This document shows positions 17,106-26,950 of a stretch of 43,319 nt of DNA, piece after piece; positions within the stretch are counted from its first letter, which is position 1; each line of letters begins with the position of its first letter. Below the pieces are notes generated by a model. The model was not told where the DNA came from. It saw nothing but the letters and a program-made list of their open reading frames with translations, and made no database searches. Source of the stretch: Acidithrix ferrooxidans (GTDB taxonomy: Bacteria > Actinomycetota > Acidimicrobiia > Acidimicrobiales > Acidimicrobiaceae); the NCBI RefSeq assembly GCF_000949295.1, contig NZ_JXYS01000035.1:1-43319 (forward strand), given 5' to 3'. The position numbers and the translations under genes are program-made.

Positions 17106-17552
17106 AAATAGGTGCTATTGCAGAAACTGTAATAACCACACCAAAGCTTCGACGGTGTTACTTTCAGATCGCAGGACATATCACTCGTTCAGCTAGAAAA
17201 GTGAAACTCCATCTTGAAGAACACTGGCACTATAAGGATAAGTTCTTAGAGGCTCTTGATCGGATCAGAAAGTTTGAGATCGCCATCACCTGAACATCTG
17301 GTTACCTAACACACTGAATATTACTTGAAGGAACTGCTCTAGAAGACAAGGGATTAGGTCACTATACCCAAAATGAGATTTCACAATCTCAAAAATGACC
17401 AAACAGGCTCAACCACAAAGCGAATAGGTCTTATTTGGCTCTCTGAAACCAGATTTAAGCCATAGACCCTCCGTCAAACCTAAATCAGTTCCGAAAAACC
17501 GACTTGGATTCACACCGAGGGGCTCGAGCTGGTCCAATTCTGTGGATTCAGG

Positions 17553-19230
17553 TTTAACTAGATGTACCTATGTCATATTTGTTAGATGCCAGAGGTTTGT
17601 GCCCCTGAAGTTTCGACGGATGGTGATTGGCCATTTTCGATCTTATTTATTGAATCTTCAACCTCTAATGAGCCAACTTGCTTTGGCGAGATTTTGGAAC
17701 TTGGTTTGTGATAGGGGTGAGCGCTTTTTCCAATCAGGAATAATCTGAAGTGGCCAATAACGGTGACTTCGTGTGCAGCTATTTTTCCTTGGCTTCTCGG
17801 GGGAATTGCGACCTGTTGCTATTCAAAGAGGAATTTAGGGCTGGCTACCTTTGAGGCTTTATCTGGGCTTGACTAAGTCGATGCGGGGCTGCTTTTTAGT
17901 TTGAGGTTTATTTCTCTTATGGATTTACCCCGGCGATCCGATTTGGTGAGGCCGCCATTGTCGTCGAGGTTTTTGTCCGTCGGCGAGGCTTCTCTATGGA
18001 GCTTGTGGTATTCCCCTGTTGTTAAAGCCTTTGGCGTGATCGGTGGAATCAACTGTCGGCGAGGCTTTATAGGAATCTTGCAATGGCTCTATGGCGCATT
18101 GAACCGGCGTAATATTCGCGGTGATCTCTAAGGGTATTCATAAGATTGCAGCCTGAGGTCTATGAACTCTCTTCAAATTTAGATCTTCATGTCCATCTAG
18201 GACTCATTTGATAGTCGAAGGATGGAAATTTAGCTGCAGTATTTGAAATTCATTAGCTAGGGTCAGAGACGATGAGCAGTATCGACTTTTATTCCTGTTT
18301 GGATGCGATAGATTGTTTCAAAAAAAAACTCAGAGGATGTGGTGGTTCTAATCTTTTATCGGCCAATGTGTTGGGGTATGGGGGCTTGACCACCAGGTGG
18401 GCCAAGTTCTATGATCATTTAGCTCGGTTCCACCGAGGACACCGACACGACTATTCACTTAGATTGAAACTTAGGAAAAATGAGATTGACCAACGACTAC
18501 CTCTACCACACCAAAGCCACCAAACTACCGACTTAGATATAGCCCTACAACAGATGAAGATCCTTCGGTTCAACAGAGAGCCGATAAGATATCTAAAAGG
18601 TGAAATGCCAACCGGATTTCCTCCGACTTGACTAGAAGCGTCCCAGCGAGCTTTAGATTTTGGAGTTCGATACCAACTCAGCCCACAGACCAATTGCCGT
18701 ATCCCCTCCGATCCACCTTGATACCACCCCTATCTCAATCCCATCTCCAAATTTCGCCCGCTGCAAAGAGCAAACGTATAGAAAGTATAAGCAAAATCAT
18801 ATGCAATTGAGATTTTAGATCGATCACACACGCAAATGTCGAGATCGAGACTGAACAAAGGCTAGCGGATATAAAAGCTATTAGTCGTGATATATATTCA
18901 AATTTATAGATATAAATATGGGCTTTAGGGCACCAATACAATTATCAGCCAACGGTCTTCAATGGCTCCCGTTGCTAGTCAAGCCAATAGAACGCCTCGC
19001 AAATACAAACCCCAAGACCGAGAGTCTCGATTAATGTAACTTTAGCTTCTATTTCCGATCTTGGAATTATCTCACGGGCTTCGACATTAAATAATGGAAA
19101 TAGTAGCATTTAGGAGTGAACGAAGGTTCAGAGTGTGAAACTTTCTAAAAGCCGAGACGAGATATAGCCCGATAGTACCATATCTCAAAGATAAACAAAT
19201 CAATAGACTAATTTAGGGGTCAAGACTTTC
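17553..19230. other. Gene-poor region after the IS1380 element
   Basis: About 1.7 kb without a supportable gene. Frames of 68-119 codons occur (for example 18272-18631) but lack ribosome sites, recognisable motifs or a consistent coding look on either strand. GTCGGCGAGGCT appears twice, near 17977 and near 18053. An A/T-rich tract (about 18889-18919) precedes the MFS gene by 300 bases. The segment may be decayed DNA brought in or damaged with the IS; no known element was recognised in it. Confidence 0.5.
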
Positions 19231-20844
19231 ATGAATACCAAGTCAAACATTCAGAACACTTCAAATCGAAGTAGATGGTTAATGATGCCCTTCATTGCGC
19301 TTGGCGTCGCAATGATTATCGTCGATGCGACCATTGTCAATGTCGCGCTACCCACCATGATTCGCGATCTCCATTTGAACTCCAGTGACGCCGAATGGAC
19401 CAACTCGATCTATTCGTTAGTATTTGGCGCACTTTTGATCTCACTGGGAAGACTCGGGGACAGATTCGGACGAAGAAAACTGTTCATTATTGGAACAATA
19501 ATCTTCGTCTTGGCGAGCTTGCTAACCGCGGCCGCAAGTAACTCATCGATCCTGCTGCTTGGAAGGTTGATTCAAGGGATAGGAGGGGCAATGATTCTGC
19601 CATCCACCCTCTCTTTGGTAAATGCCAACTTCTTTGGCAAGGACCGCGGAATTGCCTTTGCCATTTGGGGTTCGACCATAGGTGGTGTAGCTGCATTGGG
19701 ACCATTACTTGGGGGTTGGCTAACTCAGTCTTACTCATGGCGCTGGGCATTTTTGATCAACGTTCCCACTGGTATTGTAATCCTCGTTGGCGCCCTTCTT
19801 TTGGTTCCCGAATCGAAAGACGAAAATTCAGGGGCAATTGGAGATCTAGTTGGGAACCTACTTGTGATACTTAGCCTAGGCTCCTTAGTCTTTGGTCTTA
19901 TTGAAGCCCAACGCTACGGATGGTGGAACGAGACCTCTCAATTTCAGCTCTCAAGCTTCACTTGGCCTGCTAACACGATCTCCCCAATCCCAATTGCATT
20001 GGCGATCTTTGCCATATCGGCGATCGCATTCATAGCATTAGAAAAATCAAAGATCGCAAAGGGTCGACCATCTCTAATTGAATTCTCACTATTTTCAATT
20101 CGGAGCTTCAGTGCCGGCAATATTGCAGCAGCTATCGTCTCGTTGGGCGAGTTCGGAATCCTTTTTGCACTTCCGCTATTCCTTCAAGGCGCCAGAAACT
20201 ATACCGCACTTGGCACCGGAACAATCCTATTGGCCTTGGCGCTAGGGAGCTTCCTTGCAGGCGGAGCAGTAACGCCCCTCTCTAACAAGCTAGGCGCGAG
20301 AAATGTAGTTCGCATTGGCCTTGGGTTAGAGGTGATAGGGATTACCTCTCTCGCCGTTGCAGTTTCCCCAACTCGATCAGTACTTTGGATGGTACCTGCA
20401 TTTCTAATCTACGGCGTGGGTGTTGGCTTTGCAACGTCGCAATTGACTGGAGTAATTCTCGCGGAAGTTCCACTGGATAAAAGTGGCCTGGGATCGGGGA
20501 TTCAAAGCACCTCCCGACAGATCGGATCAGCTCTCGGAATTGCCATCTTGGGCACCGTCCTTCTTAGCCAACTCGCAAGTACCATGACCAAAAACCTCAA
20601 CTTGCTTCATTTGACCTCATTGGGTCCTACAGCACAAGCAGGGATCGTGAGGGAACTACGAGCTAGTGCTGGAGCGGCTATACCCACACTTTCCCACCTA
20701 TACAACGGTACGCTCATCCATACCGCAGCGGTCGAAGCGATGGCAAGTGCTACCAAAACCGCCGCATTTACTGCAGCATTTTTTGTGCTTATTGGTCTCT
20801 TTGCGACATTCTTACTTCCAAAAGAGGTCGATGACATCTCGTAG
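19231..20844 (+). CDS. DHA2-family (EmrB/QacA-type) 14-TM MFS efflux transporter
   Basis: A 537-residue integral membrane protein, the usual length for 14-helix drug:H+ antiporters. TM1 carries VDATIVNVALPTM, the family's acidic TM1 motif. Motif A between TM2 and TM3 is GRLGDRFGRRKLF. Motif C is seen in TM5 as GPLLGGWLTQSYSWRWAFLINVP. No linked TetR regulator is present. The gene stands alone after the gene-poor region and ends before a good terminator. It probably exports hydrophobic or cationic compounds, but the substrate cannot be told from sequence. Confidence 0.92.
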   Translation: MNTKSNIQNTSNRSRWLMMPFIALGVAMIIVDATIVNVALPTMIRDLHLNSSDAEWTNSIYSLVFGALLISLGRLGDRFGRRKLFIIGTIIFVLASLLTAAASNSSILLLGRLIQGIGGAMILPSTLSLVNANFFGKDRGIAFAIWGSTIGGVAALGPLLGGWLTQSYSWRWAFLINVPTGIVILVGALLLVPESKDENSGAIGDLVGNLLVILSLGSLVFGLIEAQRYGWWNETSQFQLSSFTWPANTISPIPIALAIFAISAIAFIALEKSKIAKGRPSLIEFSLFSIRSFSAGNIAAAIVSLGEFGILFALPLFLQGARNYTALGTGTILLALALGSFLAGGAVTPLSNKLGARNVVRIGLGLEVIGITSLAVAVSPTRSVLWMVPAFLIYGVGVGFATSQLTGVILAEVPLDKSGLGSGIQSTSRQIGSALGIAILGTVLLSQLASTMTKNLNLLHLTSLGPTAQAGIVRELRASAGAAIPTLSHLYNGTLIHTAAVEAMASATKTAAFTAAFFVLIGLFATFLLPKEVDDIS

Positions 20845-20884
20845 CCTCAGTCTGCTTTGAGCCCTATTTCAAGCCACTAAGAGT

Positions 20885-20927
20885 AAAAAGCTCGATTGGA
20901 ATTTGAACTTTACCGATCGAGCTTTTT
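20885..20927 (+). terminator. Rho-independent terminator after the DHA2 gene
   Basis: AAAAAGCTCGAT (20885-20896) pairs perfectly with ATCGAGCTTTTT (20916-20927). Three further pairs (one G-U) extend the stem inward. It ends in five T residues, 40 bases after the stop at 20844. The A-run on the other arm would allow action on both strands. Confidence 0.85.
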
Positions 20928-21716
20928 CAAACGTTAGTCCCAAAAGACGCTTCAAATAGACAACTTACTCTCAAGATATTGTTAACCCAAGGCAAGTCAA
21001 AAGGGCACAAATGAAGATAGTATCGCTTTATTTTTTCGGATTATCTAACCCAACCTTGATAGAGGGTGTTTTGGAGTTCGGATTGCGCCATAGCAAAGAT
21101 TTCTCACCTAAAAAGACTGCCTTCAAGAGAAGTCGTAAACACAAGTGCCTATATGGTTATCCACAATGACCAAATAGGCAGACCCTAAAAAAACAGCTAA
21201 TCATTTTTCCGTCATTTTAGCCACCGAATTACAAAGAGAAGACAAGAAAGATCTGTCCAAATCCACTACCCTCAAACGCACAACAATGCCTAAAATTAGA
21301 TAGCAATCTGCACCAGGTGCCCCACCCGCGCCAAAACCGACCCAAAAACGCGATGAAACTAAAAAGTATCAGTTGATACCAGGAAAGCCGATATCGATTC
21401 TCATTCATATTTACTTCAACTACAGCTAGTGATATGAGGTAAGAGACAAAGCTCTAAACCAAGTGTCACGGCTTCAATCGGAGCGGCTCATCCGCGATAA
21501 AAATCCTAAAATTGTTAAAAATTGAGCAGCCAATTTGGGTATATGTCGTTTATGAATCGACTTTTATCGAACCAATCCGCTAACCTAACTCTTATTGGAT
21601 AATCGGTACTTGGAAAGCCGACGCCAAAATGGAAAATGCGCTAGGTTTTTTTACCAAGCGGTGGAAGATTAATCCCACATTATCAATGACAATTAGGAGC
21701 AGGGATCGACTCAGAG
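20928..21716. other. Intergenic region upstream of the methyltransferase
   Basis: About 790 bases, A/T-rich, no gene seen. Structures noted: an imperfect hairpin TGCCTAT(a)TGGT / ACCA(a)ATAGGCA at 21146-21180, and the dyad GTATCA-GT-TGATAC at 21366-21379, which is a possible operator. A weak Fur-box-like string lies at 21390-21408. AGGAG and AGGGA precede the methyltransferase start. No riboswitch was recognised. Confidence 0.5.
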
Positions 21717-22586
21717 ATGCAGATGGTCAATGAAAAACTCGCAAAATTACGTACCGTAGCAGCTGGATACCTCTCGACGTTGGAAGACGGAGAGGGAAAA
21801 TCCATGCTCGCATACACTTTGAACCTTGGACCGACTTGGAAGCAGATAATCGAATCACTTCCGCTTGGACCGAGCACGCGCGTACTCGATGTCGGTTGCG
21901 GCTACGGTCTACTGGCCATCGAGATCGCGATTCGAACTGGCGCTTCAATACTTGCATCAGATGTCAATCCAAAATTTGTAGCCGGTGCGAAAACCATCAT
22001 TGAGCGCTCAATGGAACAAGGTATCTTGTCTAATGATATCTCTATCGAATTTCAAGTTGATGACATAATGCAACTCGACGTTCCAGAGGGAGAATTTGAC
22101 GTAGTTGTAGTCCGTGAGGTCTTTAGCTACGTCTCAGATCCAGACAAGGCCGTTGGAAACCTCTTAGGGGCACTCAAGCCCGGTGGAGTGCTCTTAGTCG
22201 AAGATATAGATGACCATCTCTATATGACCTACCCAAGCCCATCTGATGCCTTCAGCCGTCTATTTGAGGCCATCCAAAAACTTCAAGGGCAACGAGGCGG
22301 GGATCGCGAAGTTGGTAGAAAGTTGTCGGTTTATTTATCGAGAGGTGGATTTGTGATCGACAGCGTAAAGCTGATGACCGAAGCGTTGCACGTTCATTCA
22401 GATCCCCAAAAAGGCGAGAAGCGCTTTATAGTCGACCAGATCGCAACACTGAAGGATCAACTCGTGGACTCGGGCCTCCTAGAGAGCGCGAGCTTCGACG
22501 AGCTTCTAGCCTCTGTAGCTCAAGAGGCTCCCCAAGAAGAATTCAGGATGAACGGTCGAGTCGTCGTACAAGCTCACCGCCCCTAA
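21717..22586 (+). CDS. Class I SAM-dependent methyltransferase
   Basis: A 289-residue cytosolic protein. Motif I VLDVGCGYGLLA begins at residue 56, ASDVNP supplies the acidic end of strand 2, EFQVDDIMQLD is the region of motif II, and LKPGGVLLVED is motif III/post-III, so SAM binding is well supported. The N-terminal ~50 residues (LAKLRTVAAGYLSTLEDGEG) and the C-terminal helical tail are not assignable to a substrate class; small-molecule or ubiquinone/menaquinone-type methylation are possibilities. AGGGA lies 12 bases before ATG 21717; a second in-frame ATG is at 21726. It is followed by a large hairpin, so it is likely monocistronic. Confidence 0.88.
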   Translation: MQMVNEKLAKLRTVAAGYLSTLEDGEGKSMLAYTLNLGPTWKQIIESLPLGPSTRVLDVGCGYGLLAIEIAIRTGASILASDVNPKFVAGAKTIIERSMEQGILSNDISIEFQVDDIMQLDVPEGEFDVVVVREVFSYVSDPDKAVGNLLGALKPGGVLLVEDIDDHLYMTYPSPSDAFSRLFEAIQKLQGQRGGDREVGRKLSVYLSRGGFVIDSVKLMTEALHVHSDPQKGEKRFIVDQIATLKDQLVDSGLLESASFDELLASVAQEAPQEEFRMNGRVVVQAHRP

Positions 22587-22943
22587 TCAATAGAACTTTC
22601 AGCAATCAACTTTTGCAAACTAACTACATCTATTATCTGTAGCTCGGTAAAAGTTGATTGCTGGCTATCTACAAAGCGACTCTTTTGATCGTCTCGAATT
22701 ACTTGCAATGGCACTTTTTTAGAGACAACTACAAACTCCTCACAGCATCGATCGAAGTTCCTGGCTTTTTAATGAAGGAGACCCTTTATTCGACATGGCT
22801 CTAAAGATATGTCGGCACGAACAAATCCGAATGGTCAATGGTCGTTCGGGTAGGCTAAGAGAGTTTCTAGAATAACAGTTTCGTGTTCCATCTTTGCTCA
22901 ATGGCGAATGCAAGATCCCTCGAGATATCTAAGGTAGGCGAAA
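22587..22943. other. Intergenic region between methyltransferase and pyruvate carboxylase
   Basis: About 357 bases. It holds the hairpin at 22600-22663 and the leader of pyc. AAGGTAGGCG precedes ATG 22944. No open frame or known riboswitch was recognised in the remaining 280 bases. Confidence 0.5.
22600..22663. terminator. Long two-tier hairpin after the methyltransferase gene
   Basis: A 15-bp perfect stem CAGCAATCAACTTTT (22600-22614) / AAAAGTTGATTGCTG (22649-22663). Its 34-base loop contains a second small stem, CTACA/TGTAG. It begins 14 bases after the methyltransferase stop. There is no T-run after the stem, so it could be a transcript-stabilising 3' end or a structured element rather than a classical terminator. 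Confidence 0.6.
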
Positions 22944-25900
22944 ATGCTCAAAAAAATACTCGTAGCAAACCGTGGTGAGATTGCGATTCGTGCCTTTCGT
23001 GCCGCCTCTGAGCTTCGCATTTCAACAGTTGGCATCTATGCATACGAAGATCGGTATTCCCTCCATCGTCAAAAGTCAGACGAAAGCTACCAAATTGGCG
23101 AACCGGGTCACCCTCTTCGATCCTATCTAAATGTCGATTCGATAATCGAAATCGCCCTAAAGTCACAGGCTGATGGAATATATCCGGGATATGGCTTTCT
23201 CTCGGAAAACCCCTTACTCTCGGAGGCCTGTGTGAAGGCAGGGATCAAGTTCATAGGACCATCAACCGGCGCTCTCGAACTGGCTGGAAACAAGATGAAC
23301 GCAGTGGCTGCAGCTCGTCGAGCCGGCATTCCGACCCTCAAGTCTCTAGGACCCGTCACGGCCTTGGACGACCTTTCGGAGATAATCTCAACTTTTCACT
23401 TTCCACTTTTCGTAAAAGCCTCAGCCGGCGGAGGTGGCCGCGGTCTTCGAAAGGTGGACTCCCCCGATCAGCTAAGCAACGCGATTACCAGCGCAAGCAC
23501 CGAAGCGCAACTTGCATTCGGTGACCCGACAATCTTTATTGAAGAGGCGGTCATTGCGCCACGCCACATTGAGGTGCAGATTCTTGCTGATGAATACGGC
23601 GAGGTGGTTCATCTCTTCGAAAGGGACTGTTCGATACAACGCCGCCATCAAAAGGTAGTTGAGATCGCACCCGCTCCAAATCTATCGCCCGACATCAGAG
23701 AGAAGATCTGCAATGACGCGGTGAAATTCGCAGCCTCAATTGGATATTCGAATGCCGGAACGGTGGAATTCCTGCTCGACTCGAAGAACCGTCATGTCTT
23801 CATTGAGATGAATCCTCGAATTCAAGTTGAACACACAGTCACCGAAGAGGTAACCGGGGTTGACATCGTCCAAGCGCAGATCAAAATCGCATCCGGACAA
23901 AGCTTAACTGACTTAGAAATTCGACAGGAAGGAATCACAACGAGGGGCAGCGCGCTCCAATGTCGCATAACCACCGAAGATCCATCTGATAACTTTAGAC
24001 CAGATACCGGTAGAATCTCGGCATATCGTGCTCCAGGTGGCGCTGGCATTCGCCTTGATGAAAGCACCTATTCCGGAGCACAAGTCCTTCCCTACTTTGA
24101 TTCGATGCTAGTCAAGCTCACCACCCGGGGCCACGACTATCGAGAGGCGATTCAACGTGCCGACCGAGCGTTGCGAGAGTTTCGAATACGCGGCGTGGCG
24201 ACAAACATCGGCTTTCTCCAGGAGTTGCTAAAGGAGGAAGACTTCCGTCATGGTCAAATTAATACCTCTTACATAGAAAGTCACCCTGAACTCCTTAAGG
24301 CTAAGTCAGTCGCCGACCGCGGAACTAAACTCCTTACCTACATCTCTGACATCTCGGTAAATCGCCCCAATGGCTCAGCTCCGACAAACAGCATCCCAAA
24401 CTCTAAATTACCTAAAATCGACTTGGCCTTGACTCCATCAAAAGGAAGTAAAAACCTTCTCAGCGAAGTTGGGCCGGCTGAGTTCGCGAGGCTGCTAAGA
24501 GAGCAAGATGCGGTTGCCATAACAGATACAACGCTGCGAGATGCGCACCAAAGTCTCCTTGCAACTAGGTTGCGCACCAAGGACATGGTGGCAGTCGCGC
24601 CTTACATTCAAAGGCTCCTCCCCGGGTTACTGAGTATCGAGGCTTGGGGCGGGGCAACCTACGACGTTGCTCTTAGATTTTTAAAAGAAGATCCTTGGTC
24701 ACGTCTAGAACAGTTGCGTGAGGAGATCCCAAACATTGCAATTCAAATGCTTCTTCGGGGCCAAAGCACCGTTGCATACACCCCCCAACCTGAGCCAGTG
24801 GCAAAATCATTTGTAAAGGCGGCGGTCAAAAGCGGTGTCGACATCTTTCGAGTCTTCGACGCCCTGAATAACGTCCAAATCATGCGACCTGAGATAGACG
24901 CGGTCTTAGAAAATAACGCCGTTGCAGAGGGAACCCTTTGCTATACAAGCGACATGACAAATCCAAAAGAGGCGCTTTACACAGTAGATTATTATCTAAG
25001 AATCGCCGAGCAACTTGTCTCTATGGGTTGCCACATTCTATGTATAAAGGATATGGCCGGCCTAGCCAAAGCACCGGCGGCGGCCAAATTGGTAAAAGCG
25101 CTTCGATCGAACTTCGATCTACCCGTACACTTTCATACCCACGATACAGCAGGAGGTCAACTCGCAACCTACCTAGCTGCAATCGAAGCCGGAGTAGATG
25201 CTGTCGATGGAGCAACGGCATCACTTGGAGGAACTACCTCCCAGCCACCTCTGTCTGCAATAATTGCCGCTTTAGAAAATACCCCCTACGATAGCGGCAT
25301 TGACCTGAGCTCGGCACTTTCTCTTGAGCCATACTTTGACGCGGTAAGAAAGCTCTATCGTCCATTCGAATCTGGCCTTAGCGCCCCCACAGGACGTGTC
25401 TACCATCACGAGATTCCAGGGGGTCAGCTCTCAAACCTTCGCCAGCAAGCAATTGCACTGGGCCTTGGTGATCATTTTGAGCGAATCGAGGATATGTACG
25501 CAGCAGTAAACAAGATCCTCGGAAATATTGTAAAAGTTACACCCTCTTCAAAGGTCGTTGGCGATCTAGCACTCGGCTTAGTAGCTGCAGATGCTGACCC
25601 GACTGACTTTGAAGAAAACCCTTCGTCATATGATATTCCAGACAGTGTGATAGGTTTTCTCCAAGGTGAGTTAGGCGTACCCGCTAGTGGATGGCCAGAG
25701 CCCTTTCGTACCAAAGCACTAACTAATCGCACCTCAAAATATCTAGGGCCCAAAGTGCTAGACCAAGAGAGCCTAGATGCCCTTGAAGCTCCAAATCCCA
25801 GAGCTACTTTGAGCCGTCTTTTGTTTCCTGGACCCGCAAAGGAGTACGAAGAGTCGCTTGATAAATATGGTTCGCTATCGGTATTGGATACCAAGACCTT

Positions 25901-26327
25901 CTTTTACGGTCTGGAGATCGGGGAAGAGACATCTGTCAAACTCGACCAAGGAGTAGACCTCTACTTGGCTCTCGACGCCATCGGCGGAGCTGATGAAAGA
26001 GGGATTAGAGACGTCTATTGTCGCCTCAACGGACAGCTTCGAGTAATTCCAATTCGCGACAACTCTATCAAGTCCACTGCACCGAAAAACGAAAGGGCTG
26101 ACTCTTCTAATCCCGGTCATATCTCAGCCCCATTTTCTGGAGTTGTCACCATAGCTGTAGCTCTAAACGACACCTTGAATGCAGGTCAAACAATCGCCAC
26201 TATCGAAGCAATGAAGATGGAAGCTGCCATTACCACCTCAGTGAGTGGTCGCGTGAAACGAATAGTGGCCTCGGGTCCCACAAAGATTGAGGCAGGCGAT
26301 CTCCTCATAGAAGTTGAGATATCATGA
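22944..26327 (+). CDS. pyc: Pyruvate carboxylase
   Basis: A 1127-residue full-length single-chain enzyme that makes oxaloacetate from pyruvate, bicarbonate and ATP, refilling the TCA cycle. The biotin carboxylase domain (about 1-455) has the ATP loop FVKASAGGGGRGLRKV and EMNPRIQVEHTVTEEVTG. The carboxyltransferase domain (about 520-800) has ITDTTLRDAHQSLLATR, EAWGGATYDVALRF, FRVFDALN, CIKDMAG and HFHTHDTAGGQ, the metal- and pyruvate-binding blocks. A PYC/OADA linker follows. The C-terminal biotinyl domain has EAMKMEA with the biotinylated Lys at residue 1091. The ATG at 22944 has AAGGTAGG upstream. Single-gene unit; all hallmark residues appear intact. Biotin protein ligase must be encoded elsewhere. 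Confidence 0.97.
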   Translation: MLKKILVANRGEIAIRAFRAASELRISTVGIYAYEDRYSLHRQKSDESYQIGEPGHPLRSYLNVDSIIEIALKSQADGIYPGYGFLSENPLLSEACVKAGIKFIGPSTGALELAGNKMNAVAAARRAGIPTLKSLGPVTALDDLSEIISTFHFPLFVKASAGGGGRGLRKVDSPDQLSNAITSASTEAQLAFGDPTIFIEEAVIAPRHIEVQILADEYGEVVHLFERDCSIQRRHQKVVEIAPAPNLSPDIREKICNDAVKFAASIGYSNAGTVEFLLDSKNRHVFIEMNPRIQVEHTVTEEVTGVDIVQAQIKIASGQSLTDLEIRQEGITTRGSALQCRITTEDPSDNFRPDTGRISAYRAPGGAGIRLDESTYSGAQVLPYFDSMLVKLTTRGHDYREAIQRADRALREFRIRGVATNIGFLQELLKEEDFRHGQINTSYIESHPELLKAKSVADRGTKLLTYISDISVNRPNGSAPTNSIPNSKLPKIDLALTPSKGSKNLLSEVGPAEFARLLREQDAVAITDTTLRDAHQSLLATRLRTKDMVAVAPYIQRLLPGLLSIEAWGGATYDVALRFLKEDPWSRLEQLREEIPNIAIQMLLRGQSTVAYTPQPEPVAKSFVKAAVKSGVDIFRVFDALNNVQIMRPEIDAVLENNAVAEGTLCYTSDMTNPKEALYTVDYYLRIAEQLVSMGCHILCIKDMAGLAKAPAAAKLVKALRSNFDLPVHFHTHDTAGGQLATYLAAIEAGVDAVDGATASLGGTTSQPPLSAIIAALENTPYDSGIDLSSALSLEPYFDAVRKLYRPFESGLSAPTGRVYHHEIPGGQLSNLRQQAIALGLGDHFERIEDMYAAVNKILGNIVKVTPSSKVVGDLALGLVAADADPTDFEENPSSYDIPDSVIGFLQGELGVPASGWPEPFRTKALTNRTSKYLGPKVLDQESLDALEAPNPRATLSRLLFPGPAKEYEESLDKYGSLSVLDTKTFFYGLEIGEETSVKLDQGVDLYLALDAIGGADERGIRDVYCRLNGQLRVIPIRDNSIKSTAPKNERADSSNPGHISAPFSGVVTIAVALNDTLNAGQTIATIEAMKMEAAITTSVSGRVKRIVASGPTKIEAGDLLIEVEIS

Positions 26328-26435
26328 TCTACTTGACCCTGTGAGACCTTGATCAATATCCCAAGAGATCCCGAGACTATGAATCTAGTTGTGTTATCTT
26401 TGTCATAGTAAGGGCAATTTAATGCAAAGGTTGAA

Positions 26436-26867
26436 ATGGCTGTTGACGTAAGGTATAAAACGAGTGCAACCGCTTGGGGAGGTCGCCAGGGCAAGGCGAA
26501 GTCTCATGATGGCAAATTAGATATATATTTGACTACTCCAGTGGAGTTGGGAGGACCCGGCGGAGATGGGACCAACCCTGAGCAACTCTTCGCACTAGGC
26601 TACGCTGGTTGTTTCCACTCTGCTCTCAAGCTTGTAGCACGATCAAAGGGGGTAGACCTCACCGATTCAGCTGTATCTGTTGAAGTAGGCATTGGTCTCG
26701 ATGATTCAGACGGGGGCTTTGGACTAACAGTCGCAATTGAAGCTGAGATGCCGGGAATCAATGAAGCCTTGGCCCTAGAACTGGTCGAATTAGCACACCA
26801 AACCTGCCCCTACTCCAAAGCGACTATGGGAAATATAAAGGTGACGCTCACGGTCACATCCGAGTGA
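26436..26867 (+). CDS. ohr: Ohr-type organic hydroperoxide reductase (OsmC/Ohr family)
   Basis: A 143-residue cytosolic dimeric thiol peroxidase that reduces organic and lipid hydroperoxides. The two redox cysteines are seen as YAGCF (Cys59) and HQTCPYS (Cys124). The conserved family blocks NPEQLFALGYAGCFHSAL and LELAHQTCPYSKAT-GN fit Ohr better than OsmC. Length is standard. AAAGG precedes the ATG. No adjacent ohrR regulator is present, and no OhrR-box was seen in the 108 bases after pyc. Confidence 0.95.
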   Translation: MAVDVRYKTSATAWGGRQGKAKSHDGKLDIYLTTPVELGGPGGDGTNPEQLFALGYAGCFHSALKLVARSKGVDLTDSAVSVEVGIGLDDSDGGFGLTVAIEAEMPGINEALALELVELAHQTCPYSKATMGNIKVTLTVTSE

Positions 26868-26902
26868 CACTGTAGCTCTCCAAAAAATTTAGCGAAAGTC
26901 TC

Positions 26903-26944
26903 TGACAGACATGGCCGATATTGAAATCATTGTCATGTCTGTCA
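26903..26944. terminator. Hairpin between convergent ohr and exonuclease genes
   Basis: Perfect 11-bp inverted repeat TGACAGACATG (26903-26913) / CATGTCTGTCA (26934-26944), 35 bases after the ohr stop and just before the exonuclease stop. A second, overlapping pairing TGGCCGATA / TATCGGCCA (26912-26920 with 26972-26980) competes with it and reaches into the exonuclease's last codons. No strong T-run. Confidence 0.6.
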
Positions 26945-26950
26945 CAACTG

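Larger units (their letters stand above)
15872..17293 (+). pseudogene. IS1380-family DDE transposase, frameshifted at both ends
   Basis: The core frame 15892-17196 reads as an IS1380 transposase: IVTFDDSNAVSNSGLILPITLAERLGL, IDVDSTICQVYGNKKEGAYFGYTKVRGYHP with the first catalytic Asp, MRFDSGFFS with the second, and IELVIKDLKGG with the likely Glu. At the 5' end ATG 15872 begins MRASASA and stops; adding one T after GCTT would join it to the core, so a 1-base deletion is likely. At the 3' end two tandem repeats destroy the frame and the core runs out at 17196. The native C-terminus survives in another frame to 17293 (QIGAIAETVITTPKLRRCYF and onward, ending FEIAIT). The gene should be inactive. 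Confidence 0.88.
15752..17552 (+). mobile_element. IS1380-family insertion sequence, degenerate
   Basis: About 1.8 kb. The left end CCTGGATCCACCGAAAATT (15752-15770) matches the complement of the right end, CCTGAATCCACAGAATTGG (from 17552 inward), at most positions. IS1380 ends begin with CC. The encoded transposase is an IS1380 type but broken. Bases outside the ends (TAAA left, TTTA right) continue the inverted symmetry rather than forming a direct repeat, so no clean target duplication is seen. An extra near-copy of the end motif lies in direct orientation at about 17502-17519. The 3' non-coding part (17294-17552) holds a small hairpin, TGAGATT/AATCTCA at 17374-17391. Confidence 0.75.

Noticed and set aside
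17502-17519. Alternative right end of the IS1380 element
   Set aside because: The motif is in the same orientation as the left end, not inverted; the inverted match ending at 17552 fits better.
18272-18631. 119-codon frame in the gene-poor region after the IS1380 element
   Set aside because: No recognisable domain and no ribosome site; an opposite-strand frame is equally open. A decayed gene remains possible.
21390-21408. Fur-box-like string GATATCGATTCTCATTCAT
   Set aside because: Matches the consensus at only about 12 of 19 positions and is over 300 bases from the next gene.
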